From assembly GCA_014706295.1 (NCBI GenBank), contig JACSVZ010000008.1, positions 4,218,848 through 4,282,847 of the forward strand: 64,000 nt of DNA. The letters run 5' to 3'. Positions 24,301-37,100 of this stretch are shown piece after piece. Positions within the stretch are counted from its first letter, which is position 1, and the number at the start of each line of letters is the position of its first letter. Made by a program: the position numbers and the translations under genes. Origin of the DNA: Lycocorax pyrrhopterus obiensis. Its lineage: Eukaryota > Chordata > Aves > Passeriformes > Paradisaeidae. Under the pieces are notes generated by a model. The model was given only the letters and a program-made list of their open reading frames with translations, was not told where the DNA came from and made no database searches.

Positions 24301-27300
24301 GTACATGCAAACTGTGATGCAAGGCATGGTCTGCCTCATGCATTCCTGTCCCAGCCTGCCTGCTGACATCCACAGAGGACTGCCAGCATGGGAAAACTCA
24401 GGCAATGCAAGAACAGGCCGATACAAAAGCATCTACAAACACCAAACATCAGCACTTTAGGCCTACTAGTCTATGGGACAGGAGAGTCCCATTCTGGACT
24501 CATAAGCAGCCCACAATTACAAAGTCTAAGAGCAGCAGGGCGCTTTTAGAGCTGAATAATTTCCTTAAGCAGAGATCTGAGGTACAACTCACCGCTTTGT
24601 GCTCGACTTGTTTCAGAAGATCTTCTTCTCTTCTCTGAAACAAACAAATGCAGATGCCAGTTCGGCCAGCTCGGCCCGTGCGTCCAGAACGATGGATGTA
24701 GGAATCAACATCCTTCACAAATTGAGATCAACATGAGAAAACCTTATGTTATTTAAACTGTTGACATTTCAGATTAAACACAAGCTAAATTCAAATTCAG
24801 AAGCTTAAGGAGTGATACATTATGTGTTTATACCCAAACTTATAACTACACATAAACCACTCAGGTTTGCCTGTGCTCCTCCACCCAAAAGTATGGTACT
24901 CAGCTTTAACAAACACTGCTGACAGACATTTTAATTTTTTTAAATAAAAAGCTCCACCAGAGTTACAAAAGATGAAAAAGGCAGCAGAAATATTTTAGAG
25001 TTTTTCTGAAACTCAGCAACATTCAGAAGGAATTCAGAAAAGATGCACAATATCAAAACTTATCTTAGGAGTTTCCAGAGTAAACAAAACCCAAGATTTT
25101 AATCAAAGCTCAAACTGTAAAACTTTCAACCACGAAATTTTAGACCTGGCATTTACAAAAAAAATCACCTAATTTGTGAATTGGAACAGAACATACTTCT
25201 GATGAAACAGAAATAACCCACCACTCTGGCACCAAAAAAAAAAAAGTAAATACAATTTTAGTTTCCCCTAATGACTTACTTTTGGTGGTGAGCACTGTAT
25301 AACAAGGTCAACCTCAGGAATATCCAAACCACGGGCAGCTACATTTGTTGCAATCAAAACTTCAAACACACCGTTTCTGAAGCCTTTTAATGTAATTTCC
25401 CTCTGTTTCTGTGGAATGTCACCATGCAAGGACTGGGCATCCTGTCAATGCAACAAACCATCACCACGACAGTTAATGGGAGTCTAGGTTGCAGCATCTA
25501 AAGATATTTACCTGCAAACCCCAAAACACTGTGCAGAGCAACAGAAAATAATTACATAGCTGATACCAAAGGAATATAAAGCATCCTACTTTGTTTGATC
25601 CTTTTCTGGGATCTACTGTGAAAGCAGCGTGGCCAACTGGCAGAAATTGCTGCAAGTTTTTCATGTGGACGGTATATGAGATTTCTCTAATATTAGACAA
25701 ACCATGTATTCCCACCACTGCTCTTTCCCCATAAATCAGCACTTAGTATCAAACAGGATTTTCTCAAAAAAAGTGCAGCACTTTTCCTCACACTCAGAAA
25801 AAGGGCAGTAATTCAAGCAAGCACAGAAGACCTGCTCAATAGATCGCCTGAGTTCCAAAGTCTTGGCAAACCTTCCAAGGGCAACAAGACATTTCATTCT
25901 ACCATATTTGGATTTTCCTGAATGACTGTTCAAAGATCAAATGCCATTAAGAGATGGGAATCCAAAAAGCACACTAACGTAAGATGGGATATGTCCACTA
26001 CACTAGCTCCTGTTTGTTAACAATTATTACTATCTCCTGGTTATTCAGCATAAGCTGTGTATTTCCTATTGATCCATGTCCTGCACAATTTTAAAGCCAA
26101 AGGAATAAGTTCATAATCTCAGATAAGAGGGTATTTTAACTTCAAATTTCCATTTTTAGAAACAGCTTTCACAAGTCTTAAAACCACCCAGAGAAACAAT
26201 TTTCTTCACACAGTTGCAACCTCCTATTTATTTCAGGGCATTCAACCCCCGACTATCAGAACCGCTGCTCTCCGCTCAGCCCCCGGTACCTGTTTGAGCG
26301 AAGCATTCATTGCCAACTCGTTTGCTTCCCTTTTGGTCTCACAAAAGACAATGGTCCGCCCACGGCTGCCACTGTAGACCTGAATGATGTCCCCAAGAAC
26401 TCCTGCTCTCTGAGATGAGCGACACTGTATAGCCAAGTGCTGTTTGGGAAAGAAACAAGAAACCTATGTTAAATCTAAGCCACGCACAGCACAGATAAAA
26501 TGAACAGAAAAGGCATTTTAATTTTTTGTAAGCTTCTAAACAAAATCTGTGTGTCAACCATGTGAAAAGTCATTCCACACCCCCATTTGTAAAGGCAATG
26601 CACAACCCATTTTATCAACGCCACTTGCTTTCAGGACCTGCACTGCTCTGCAGCAGAATCACTCACTTCCACAGTTGTGGCTGTCCTTTGAGTCTTCCTT
26701 CCAATCAGGTCAATCTGTTCATACTCATCTCTCATGTATTTTTTTGCTACATCATAAACCCATCGTGGACAAGTTGCAGAAAACAGCAGTGTCTGTGGGT
26801 TGTTCTCGGAGCCTGGAAGGAAAGACCATCAACTTCAGACATTACAACAGACCATGACACTTGAGAACTGATAAAAAAAAAGCAAGAGTTGCTCTCAAAT
26901 CGACAGGCTTCTATGTGCACTAAGTCAGTACAAGATGTGAAGAAACACTGCCAGCAATCAGCTTTTTGTGGCTTTTAGAGCCAAAGTGGTAAGCCTTGCT
27001 TTTAGTAATTGTTGAGATTTTTATTTCCAGTAATTCAAGCCTTTTCAAAAATTCTGGCATTAGTGAAATGTGGCAAGGAGTTTCACACATTAAAATAACC
27101 TCCTTCTGCACTGTACCTGGTACCTGACAGCTTTGTTGAACACCCACTACATCAGAAAAGAGCAAATACTCCCTAGTTGTCAGCTTTGTGTGATGACAAG
27201 TGTACAGACAGATCATAACCCTAACCCTTTGCTCAAGTCACCTCTCAGGATGAGGAACACCAGGGCTTAGGGAGTTTGGTTTGCTGCTTTTTTCCACTCC

Positions 27301-30300
27301 ACTCCATCCAGAGATGCCACTCCAGCCCTTCAGCCATCTGACACCTCTCTTCGAACTTTTTCCAATTCTACCTTGCCCTTTTCTAGCATCACACAAAGAA
27401 TTTAAGTTAGCGGTGCACCAGAAGTTTTTTAAGTAGTGTAACTGTGTTTTCTGCATTGTCCCCTATTCCTCTCCGGATGTCTGAGTTCACCTTTCTTATA
27501 GGACGATCCCAAGATTTCTTCCACTTGCTCTGCAAAGCCCATGTCTAACATGTGATCCACTTCATCCAAAACAACATGCTTCACACTGGAAAGCTGCAGC
27601 TTGCTATTCTGAATGTGGTCTTTGATCCGTCCAGGAGTTCCCACTAGAATATCGATGCCACTTTTAAGGAGATCAACTGGAAGACAGAGAAACAAGGACA
27701 GTGTCAGACTGCTAAGAGACAACACGATAAAAAGTTAGCAGTACACAGCAACACTTCTCATTTTAGAAGCAAAAAGCTGCTGCCCTTTAACCTCAGAATA
27801 AAGCACTACATCCAAAGGTAATAGATATGGAAGTTAACTACAGTCCTAGCTGCTCTGTCAGGAGTACCAGTCAAACCTCACGCAAAGTTACAGAGAAATA
27901 CACCAATTTCCAAGCAACAATCAGCTGACATTAGAAACCTTCAGAGCTTTACTACATGGAAACACTTTAGTTTTCCAGCTAAACTCTTTGTCACAGCTAC
28001 CTCTGGAGACACACAGAGCCACAGGCACATACATAGTTCTCCCCTTTCTGTGGACTGTCACCTAGGCCCAGTCTATGCCCACACAAAAACACAATAAAGA
28101 AGAAACTAAAAGGACTAGACATGTCACAGAACTACAACCATTCTTTTCCTTAAAGATTTATTGGAACTAAAATAATTCAACCCAGGCTGTGTACTTCCTT
28201 TGAAAGCCAAGTCATTTGAGTTCCTGACTGAACTGAAAGTCTGAGGGGGCAAAAAGCCCATTTTTACTTATGGAATGCATTTGGGAAAAGTCCATTAGTA
28301 ATTCCTTAGCAGTTACTTACGCTGTTCTTTATACGGAGTTCCTCCATAAAAACAAGCAATTGACAGTTTCCTTGTGAGATTCTTGAAGTCTTTGGCTACC
28401 TGAGTGGCCAGTTCCCTGGTTGGAACAAGAACCAGCACCTGGAGGGAGAGATAAACAGACAAAAACGCAGCTATGCTTGGGAGAAGGTGTAGGAGAAAAG
28501 AGTTTACTTTCCATCAAACAGCTTGCACTCCCATCTTTATGCTACATTTGTTGCAGAGCCCACAGCTTCCCACCATCCCAGCAATATTAGTATTCCCTGC
28601 CACCTGGAGCCTGCACAACAAGCCTCAGAGCCAGCAAGAGGAAACAAGGCAAAGTGTTACAATATAACCAAGACCAGAACAACAGTAATTTTCTTTCTTA
28701 TGTTAAAGCCAGATAAAAGACACTTCAGTAACATTACCAAGGGCAAGGAAGGTACAGCTCAGCATTAAAGGGTAGGAACAGTCACTAAATCTGGTGTAGT
28801 AAGATTTTAAAACATACATAGCATGATGCACTCTAGCCATACATCCTTCCTTTTCTCCACCAACCTGCCTTCCTCCAGTATCTACCCTTCCCACCAACAT
28901 TTTAAGAGTGAACCAATAAAACAAAGAGCTGAATTCATCTCTTAAAAGCTTTCAGACAATAGGATTTTAAAATTTACATTGCCTTTACAGTTAATAAAAC
29001 AGAAGGATAAAGCAGGCAACAAATCTGCAGACTATATATAGTTCTGCAGTCTAATGATAAATATATACACTGCAACGTACGGGAATAGGTATCTGAACAC
29101 TGGCATCTGGTTACCAATTCCATCTCTGGTAAACACCACTTGCATCTCTTCAGTGTCCAGACACGAAGGAAAAAAAAAAAAAAGAAAAACAACAAAATCC
29201 CTCACTTATCACCATGGAATTTATAGTGAAAAACAACCTCAGCGAACAGAGCCATGTCCAGGTGACTCAAACATCACCTAAGAAGAGGCAGGGGACTGAA
29301 CCCCAAAGCCGCATGCTAAGTGCCCGAGGACAGCAGCCTGGAACTTCCCTAGACACTGCTGCAGTGCCCTGACTGTTCTCCCAAACACAGTCACAAGGGA
29401 TCCCAAACACCAAATGTGTAGTTACTGTGATGCTGCAAAACTCTGTCACACTCTATCTCCTGATCTGAGCAAAGTACTTAGTATTACAAAAAACAGTATA
29501 GGACAAAGAAGTCCCAAACAAAAAACCCCAAAGCAACAGTAAAATCACTTTCAAAACCTGCCATGCTCTAAGGTTTTGGTGTAAACCCTTAAGTGTAAGT
29601 TACTTTTGGTGCACGGCCTCTTCTCCCATCCTGTGAGACACTCTGAAGTTTTTCAATCAGTGGAAGAGCAAAGGAAAGGGTTTTCCCAGTTCCTGTTCGA
29701 GCTTGAGCAATTACGTCTTTGCCATCATATATGGGCTGGAAAGTCTTCACTTGCACAGGGAACAGGTATTTTACACCTCGAGCTGTAAGATAATTGAAAG
29801 AGGTTTCACTAAAAGGTGAACTAACAATTAGAAGCCCTCATATATAAATAGCCCAAATATGTAGGGCACACCACCTCAAATCCTGTACACAGAAATTGCA
29901 ACTTAGAAGAAAACCACGTATCTTTATGTTTTATTCCTACTCTAGATCAAAAGATATTCCACCCCCACGGTAAGAGTTGAGTATCCATGATGAAATACAG
30001 TCTTCTTTGTGATGTATAGTTTAAGACAACAGGAGAAGAAGGAAAAAACCCAACATGTTTTTTCTGATACAGCTTAAGATTCTTGTGGTAGCTTGGTTTT
30101 GAAGGTGAGAAGGTGATGGTGGTTGTTTCAAAACATTCTAAAACTTCAAAGAGATTCTGCACAGTGGAAGTGAAACAACCCAACAGAAACTTCAGAGCAA
30201 GGAAAACATAAAGCAACAAGGAGAATTTTTTCCGAGGAACAAGACTTGCACATCTTCTCAACAAAGGGGACAAGAACCCTACAGCAATTACTTCCTCAAC

Positions 30301-32459
30301 AAAACTAATCACAAAGAGACATGAAAATGCCCCAAACTATGAGAATAACCCCAGACAATCCGTTCACACAAGGCAAATAGTCTTCATATACAAAACTCCA
30401 TTAAGCTTGTCTAAGAAGCAATATTGTAGACAGCAGACACAGGAACAGAAGTAAAGATATACAGAATGATGCTGACGAGAAATGTGTCTCTAGAATGTGT
30501 ATCTAGGAATAACCACTCCATGGAAGAATAATCTCACCTTAAGGCACCTGAAATGGAACAAACCAGAACACTTTTTTCTACTAACAGCAGATTCTCTGAA
30601 TCCACAGCAACTGCTCATGTCATTCTTACCATAAAACAAACGTAACACAATTTAGGACTATTTAACTTTGGCTTTTGCAGATAACAGAGTGCAATTCTGA
30701 ACAAACATTTACAGAAATGTCTTTTACCACACGAACTAACCTGTGAGAAGGTTGATAGTGTTTTGTGAGAGTGGAAAATTAGAGAAGGCGCCTTCTTTTG
30801 CTTCTTCTGTCAACTCCTAACAGGATATAAAAAAGAAAAAAGACTTAGTAGTCCTGCAAGATGAGCATAAAACATACTCTACACAGGCACCCAAGAAAAG
30901 CTGTGCATTTGCTGTACTACCACAATTTAACCAGATACCTTCTTTCTGTTTAAAGGAAAAAAAAACTCCTTTGGATGCAGGCACTTGTACATACATGCTT
31001 GGCAAATCAGGAAGCGGAAACTATTTGTTAAAAATTTTAACTAGAGTCCACTGAAACCATGAGAAAACCGTTTTTCACAACAAAACATATTTGGTGTAAC
31101 AATTCACTCCCTGTGTGAAGCATGAATTTCCCTCTAGAAGACACCTACGTGGTACACCACGCAAAGAGCTTTGAACTTTACACATGAGTAAATACTTAAA
31201 ACACAAAATTTAGCTTTTACTTCAAAGATCCAAGAGGTCACATCGTTACATCCTATGTACAAAAAACACTCTCTCGATTCGTGTTCCCACCCTAGACACA
31301 GAACTACTCACAGAAAGCCCTACACAGGGCCCCCGTGCACGTATGTGCGAGAAGTGGGAGTACTCCAGAAGTGGGAATTAATGAGGACAACTGTGGCTTT
31401 CTATTACAGAACACTTTGCCAATACTTCTTCAAAGGTCCTGCCATCAGAGAGAGTGCCATCACAGCACAAAGCAAGGCACGTTTCTGGGACGGTGGCTGC
31501 CTATGCAGCAGGGAGAAACCTTTGTGCTGTGGGACACAACCAACCTGTGACACGAAGACGAGTAGCACACGGAAACTGCTCCCCTAACCAGCCGCCTTCC
31601 CTACAGGACGCGCCGCCGAACGCTCGGCATTTAGCGAGAGGGGGAAAGCACGTGGAGAGCAGCTCCCACGTGTTGGTGCATGTGCTGCCGAGCCTCACTC
31701 ACCGCCGGCAGCCCGGGCGGGAACGAGCAGGATACCGGACAGGATGAGACAGGATGCCCGGGCACTCCCGATGCCCAGGAGCAAGTGCCGCACATCCAAG
31801 GCGGACAGGGGCAAAATGTGCCTACGACAGACGCCTCGTGCTCCCACTGTCTCGCAGCTCAAGTCCCCACACAGCGCGCAATACGTGTTACTAAGCCCAC
31901 TAATTACCAGCAGAACGTTAATTAATCAAGACATGGGCTGTGCTGGCAGAGGATCCCTACCTCGGCGTCGCTGTCCTGCTCTCCGGCAGCCACGCTCTGG
32001 GCAGCTGGGGATGTCACGCTGTTGCTCACAACGGAGGAAGATTTCACCGCGTGCTGGGACGCGTCGCTCTCTTCTACCACACCGTTGCTCTTCTTGATTT
32101 TTTTCGTCTTCTTAGGCACGGGGGGCTCGAAATCGCCGTCCCCCAGCCCGCTCTCCTCGGGCTGCGCCTGTTCGGCCTCGACCTTACCGCGCCGCTTCGC
32201 CTTCACCTGCCGCTTCACCTTCTTCTCCGGCGTCTCCTCCTGCTGCGGGAAAGCCGCCGTCACACGGAGGAAGCCCCTTCTTCCCCCCTGCCCGCCCCCA
32301 GTCGACTTTAAGCCCCCCAAGCCCGTACAAAATGGCCGCACCCGCGGCCGCACGTGGCGCTCCCACCTTGACCTTCCTGCGGCGTCCGCGGCGCACCGAC
32401 TCTGCGGCGGTCGGCGCCTGGGGCTCGGCGGGGCTGTGCTCGGGCTCGGCGGCGGGCAT
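21313..32459 (-). CDS. DDX21: Nucleolar DEAD-box RNA helicase DDX21 (Gu-alpha), 15 coding exons
   Basis: This is an ATP-dependent RNA helicase of the Gu family, acting in the nucleolus in rRNA transcription and processing. Exons in transcript order: 32367-32459, 31961-32242, 30741-30816, 29604-29782, 28321-28438, 27491-27676, 26667-26812, 26290-26439, 25280-25441, 24593-24712, 24041-24114, 23124-23283, 22400-22534, 21980-22024, 21313-21480. They give 697 residues in one frame. Residues 1-125 are a Lys/Glu-rich nuclear tail. The core shows motif I ARTGTGKT (178-185), DEVD in place of DEAD (287-290), SAT (323-325) and HRSGRTGR (471-478). The GUCT domain runs from about 530 to 655. The C-terminus is odd: after [14 protein letters not shown] only about 25 residues remain (ending KSGNRGL), with none of the FRGQR repeats known from mammalian DDX21 (783 aa). 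The symbol rests on position next to KIFBP; the paralogue at 34-45 kb is equally DDX21-like in its core. The helicase identity is certain and the orthology likely. Confidence 0.88.
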
Positions 32460-32850
32460 GGCTGCCGACTGCTCCCCGGGCAGGTGCGCGGCGGCGGCGC
32501 TACTGCCAGTGCCGGGGCCGGTCTCGGCGCGGCGGCCCCAGGACGCGCGCCCCGCCCCGGCGCGCAGGAAGTGAGGCGAGCGGGCCGGCCCGCGGGGCAG
32601 CGCTGCCGCCAGCAGCACCGACGGGCCCGCCCCGGCGCCGCACAGCCAGCCCAGCCGCCGCCCGCCGCCGCTCGCCGGGGCCGCCGCCGCCGCCCGCACC
32701 GCAGGGAGCCCGAGCCGCGCCGCCCGGCCCCACACGGCCCCCATGCAGCCGCCGCGCCGCAGGCCCGCCCCGGCCCGCCCCTTCCGTCGCGCCGCTCGCC
32801 AGCCCCTTCCGCCAGCTCCTCCGCCACCATGGGCTCCCTGACGCACCTTG
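32130..32850 (-). promoter_or_regulatory. DDX21: CpG-island promoter of DDX21
   Basis: A strongly GC- and CpG-rich block covers DDX21 exons 1-2 and about 400 bases upstream of the start codon at 32459. It contains GC boxes (CCCGCCCC type) and an ETS-like CAGGAAGTG at 32565-32573, plus two CCCCTTCCG sequences around 32780-32810. There is no TATA box. This fits a housekeeping ribosome-biogenesis promoter. The transcription start is not directly visible. Confidence 0.7.
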
Positions 32851-32859
32851 CCTCGTGGT

Positions 32860-33680
32860 CCGCTTCACAGACCTCCTTTCGCGGACCTGCCCTCATGGGG
32901 CTTCCCTTGTTGCCCACAAACCCGGGCTCGTTCCCCGGTGTGCAACAAGCCAATAATGACACACTCGAGAAAGACCTTATTGATTTCAGAGCTGCGCAAG
33001 CCCGGGTGCTCGGTGGTGTTGCACAAGTGTAGCACCACCGTCGGGCGTCTCGCGCCATTATTCATACACAGAAATTCAGAGTTAGGAAAGTGCCCAGCAC
33101 AGCCCCTCTTTAGGGACTGGTTAGTATTTTCCATACAAATTCGGTAATCCCAGCTAACTTCTCCACACACTCAGGAGAAGGGTCTTGACCCCCTAGGTAG
33201 GAGTCTTTCTGACCCGTAGCTGTGATTTTTAGTTACAATACTAAAACATCATTCACCCATAGGATACATGGTCCATGAGCATTTTGCCAGCTCAGCAATG
33301 TATACATCCACATACATCAACATACTGATTTACTTCATTCTTAAAGCTTGTTAGTTCCATGATGTCGTTTAGTAAGGGCTGCTGTTATCTGTTGCACTGA
33401 TTAGGCTTGAAAATATACACAGATCTTACATTGAAGAACATCCTTACCTACGATAATCTTGACATATTCCACCTTTTGCAACACCCTCATGGGGTTATGA
33501 ATCTCCCTCACAGTTCTCCCTCATCAGGGTTCCTCTTCAGGGAGCTTCCCCTCATGCTTTGGAAACTGTCTTTCCTATCCCCATTGTATAAGGAGTCACA
33601 ATTTGGGACAGAAACTAAAAAGCAGTAAGTTTTAGGGAAAGAAGAGTTTCATTTCAATTCCACAAAATAAAAAACCAATA
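32860..33680. other. Intergenic spacer between DDX50 3' end and DDX21 promoter
   Basis: The island fades near 32860 and the sequence becomes ordinary AT-rich DNA. I see no conserved coding segment. Short open frames on either strand are unsupported. Confidence 0.5.
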
Positions 33681-33683
33681 GGA

Positions 33684-33689
33684 TTTATT
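33684..33689 (-). terminator. DDX50: Candidate distal DDX50 polyadenylation signal
   Basis: An AATAAA hexamer on the minus strand lies about 470 bases beyond the DDX50 stop. An ATTAAA at 33801-33806 is a closer alternative, so two 3' ends are possible. The choice between them cannot be made from sequence alone. Confidence 0.45.
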
Positions 33690-33800
33690 TTTCTTTCAGT
33701 GGTTCCTGCTGCCACGCTCCCCAGTCTGGCACCTTCCCACATCTCCAGCAAAATACTGCTTCAAATACATGACAACAAAATATGAAGTTGTAAAATAATA

Positions 33801-33806
33801 TTTAAT
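33801..33806 (-). terminator. DDX50: Candidate proximal DDX50 polyadenylation signal
   Basis: An ATTAAA hexamer on the minus strand lies about 350 bases after the DDX50 stop codon. It is a common variant of the canonical signal. The 3' UTR upstream of it is A/T-rich. Confidence 0.4.
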
Positions 33807-34155
33807 TTTATCAGAAAATGTACAGGTTTGAGCAGCAATTCAGATCTATATATTATACAGTAAACCAGGCTACAGTTTTGAACGCAACAGACATATGATG
33901 GAAAGATTCAAAGAGCAATATGAGAAACAAAAGAAACAATTCATTTTTTCTTGCAGATTTTTTGGGGTTTTCTTTCTTCGCACTTTTTTTTTAAAATGAA
34001 CAGAATCTTGTTTATGAGCAAAGTAGTACTGACCAAAAAAAAAAATATCTTAATGAAGTATTTTCCCCAATGGTACAAACACACAGAAACAGCCTAGTGT
34101 AATGTAATATAAAACACTCCAGTCCCATTTTTTTCTCACTTCTGGATTGTTGAAG

Positions 34156-37100
34156 TTAATGTTCAAAAGCTCTGCTGAAACTTCGTTTCTGGCCTCTGCT
34201 CCTGAATCTGTTTCTACCAGAGCCACCACGCCGACCGTTCCTGGAGCTTGAGAAGCTTCGGCCATTTCCTCCACCGCCTCCGCCTCCACCTCGTACGGAT
34301 TCTACCAACTCTGGTAATTCAGTTGCCACACACAAACGCCAGTGTTTTGAATCTTCCCATCTTGCCTATCGGAATGAAGTCAGACATAGCAAGTTAAATT
34401 CTAGGAATACAAACACAGGGTATGTGATAATTATTAAATTTGCTCAACTGAAAGGTAAGATCGTGAGCTGATAATATGGAATTCAAGCTTCTAACTGCAG
34501 GGATCAATAATTTTGGCATGGTAATACTAATGCTGCCAAGAAAAAAAACCTGAATTTACTTTTCTGTGGAGAGAATTCTCAGTGAAAACAGAATAGAGAA
34601 AAGAGGAATAAAGCTTGCTGCCTACAAAGATGAATCCAGCACCACTTTTCTCAGTGCAAAAGTTTCAAGTTATAGACTTTTGGTCACAGGGGAACGCCTT
34701 AGAAAAGAAACACTGTGCTTATTCTGTTCTTCAATTCCTTCCAAGCCATCCCTTTTGCCACTAGGAAAAGCAGGATAAAGGCTACATAATGTTTTCAGTC
34801 TAACCCAGCCCAGCCAGTTTCATCTCCAGCATGCTGTATCCAGTATTTGCAATGAACATACCTCTATTTCTTTTTGGTCTGCCGCAGGAACGTCAAAGCA
34901 CACACCCTGAAAAGAAAGAGTAATTTTAGTGCATACAAGTCAAGCGTTTTAAATGATTGCAACTAAAAACAACAGAGCCCACAAATCTACGCCTGACAGA
35001 CAGGTACTATCAGGACTGACTGTCCTAAGAAATGCTTTTCTGTTTTGTCATTAAGGCACAGTTAACACACTTCATCCCTTTTACCTGTTCTGCTATCCCC
35101 ATAGCCATGCATTATCCTACCTCCTGAGCATGTCAGCAGAGCCCTAAGCACTAAAATAACAGATTGAGGCCCATCATCAACAGTACCAGGAATAGAGAAA
35201 AAGACCAAACAGGTCCCCTGACAATTTCTAAGAAAAGGCTACAATCAGAAGAGCCCAGTATCAAAGACACAAAACAAAAATTTACCATTTTTCCCTTGAG
35301 GAAACACATTCTGTTCACCTTCCGATCAACATCATCACCCAAAACTTCTCGCAGTCTTCGCCAGGCATAGCTCATATTGTTTATTTCTTCAGAGCAGCGT
35401 AGTATCATTGTAACAAATCCCTAAAAGAAACGGGGCATGTTCCACTCAGTCAGAGGAATAAGCTTCAGCACATATATTGGACAGGAGAAACCTGCCAATT
35501 TACAGTTTATTAACTAAATCTTCAAGTAGGTACTGTTACAGGGCATCAAGTATCTTTACAGCCACTCTATTGTTGCTTTTAACAAAATCAGTATTTCCTA
35601 GTGGCTTTCAAGTATAGTTGTCAAACAAAATGGTCAGGAGACAAATAATTCTCTATTTAGCAACACAGAGGTGTGGTTCTTTTGCCAGTTTCAAGACAAG
35701 CATTAAGCCATACACCCTTCCTTACCGCATCCGAGTTCAGCAGTGAGCGCTGTTCGATGGAAGTAGCGCCCGAAATATGGGCCAGAGCTGCAGCCAGAGC
35801 ATTAACTGGTCCCTTTTCTTTTATTAGCAACTGAGCAGATTCTCTGAAATACTCAATAGCAGTCTGAGGAACAGAATCCAGGCACCTAAGTAATTAAAGC
35901 AAAAAAATTTAACAATTAATACACCAGTATTTACTAGGCTCTGGAATAGAAAAAAAACACAGTAGTCCAAGATTTCAACAGTGTTCAGAAAGTTCAAAGA
36001 GACAGCGAAGAATAATTCAAACAGTCCTTCTGTATTAGGAAGGCAGGAAGATACAGCAGGGCTTGAGTCCCCAAACACACCTCATGGCATCTTTGCTGGA
36101 AGCCTTTATTATGTCTGTTGCAGTAGGAACACCAACGCGCTTGAATGTAATGCCCTGAAATTTAAAAGGCAAAAGACAAATAAAAATTGCAGACCATAAA
36201 TAATTCAGTTCTAAAGAAGCAGTATTGAACTCCAACAGAACAAGCATTAAAGTCTGTCATTTTTCTTCTTATTTTCACCTTTTAACTTCCAACTTTTCCT
36301 AGTGAAAATTGCAAGGTTAAGCTTACAGGAAAATGGGTAACACTTAGAAGGCTTTTATGTACCAGGTCAGTTTAAATGATTCAGTGACCTTAAACTGAAA
36401 ACAGAAACCATTTTGGCAGATTCCTGGGGAAAATAGAGTCCTACAAAGTCTAAATTACTACTTTTAGTCTGATAGATTTGGATTAGAGTACAAATTACAG
36501 AGCCTTAGACTAAATGTAACTCTGTTTCATGTGCCAGGAATAAACCATCTCATCCCAACCACATACTTAATCGTCAAGGAAACTACCATATGGAACACTG
36601 CACAAAGTGCAAAAATGCAAGTAACAGTTCTCAGTAAAGGTGCACATATGCACACCACTGGTCAGATGATAACCAGGGTGAACACTACACTGAAATACTG
36701 CGAGTTTTTTCTCATTTCCACAAGGACAACCTTACTGGCATCTGCTGAAGAAGTGTGGGCGTGAGAATCTTCAGTACTCTCGCTGCTCCACAGTAACCAC
36801 CCTCAAGACACCCGAACCTCCTCTGGGTGCTTTATAAACAACATTCTGTACTTGAACAAATTAGAGTCTTGCAATTAGAAGAAAACGGTACTTTACCGCT
36901 TTTTGTTCCACATGTCTTAACTGATATTCTTCCTTTCGCTGATAAAAACAGATACAGATCCCAGTCCGCCCAGCTCGACCTGTGCGTCCAGAACGATGGA
37001 TATAAGACTCCACATCCTTCAGAAAAGAGAGCCTTATGAGTTACCTAATTCATTGTAATTTGATCAATTCATTGCATCCACGTAACTTGTAGAAGCCATT

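Noticed and set aside
32022..33032. Plus-strand open frame of 336 codons
   Set aside because: It runs antisense through the DDX21 CpG island, where GC-rich sequence removes stop codons. It covers the true DDX21 exons 1 and 2 on the other strand and has no recognisable domain.
31922..33058. Minus-strand open frame of 378 codons read as one protein
   Set aside because: Only its last part is coding (DDX21 exon 2, from 32242 down). The rest is promoter, exon 1 in another register and intron 1.
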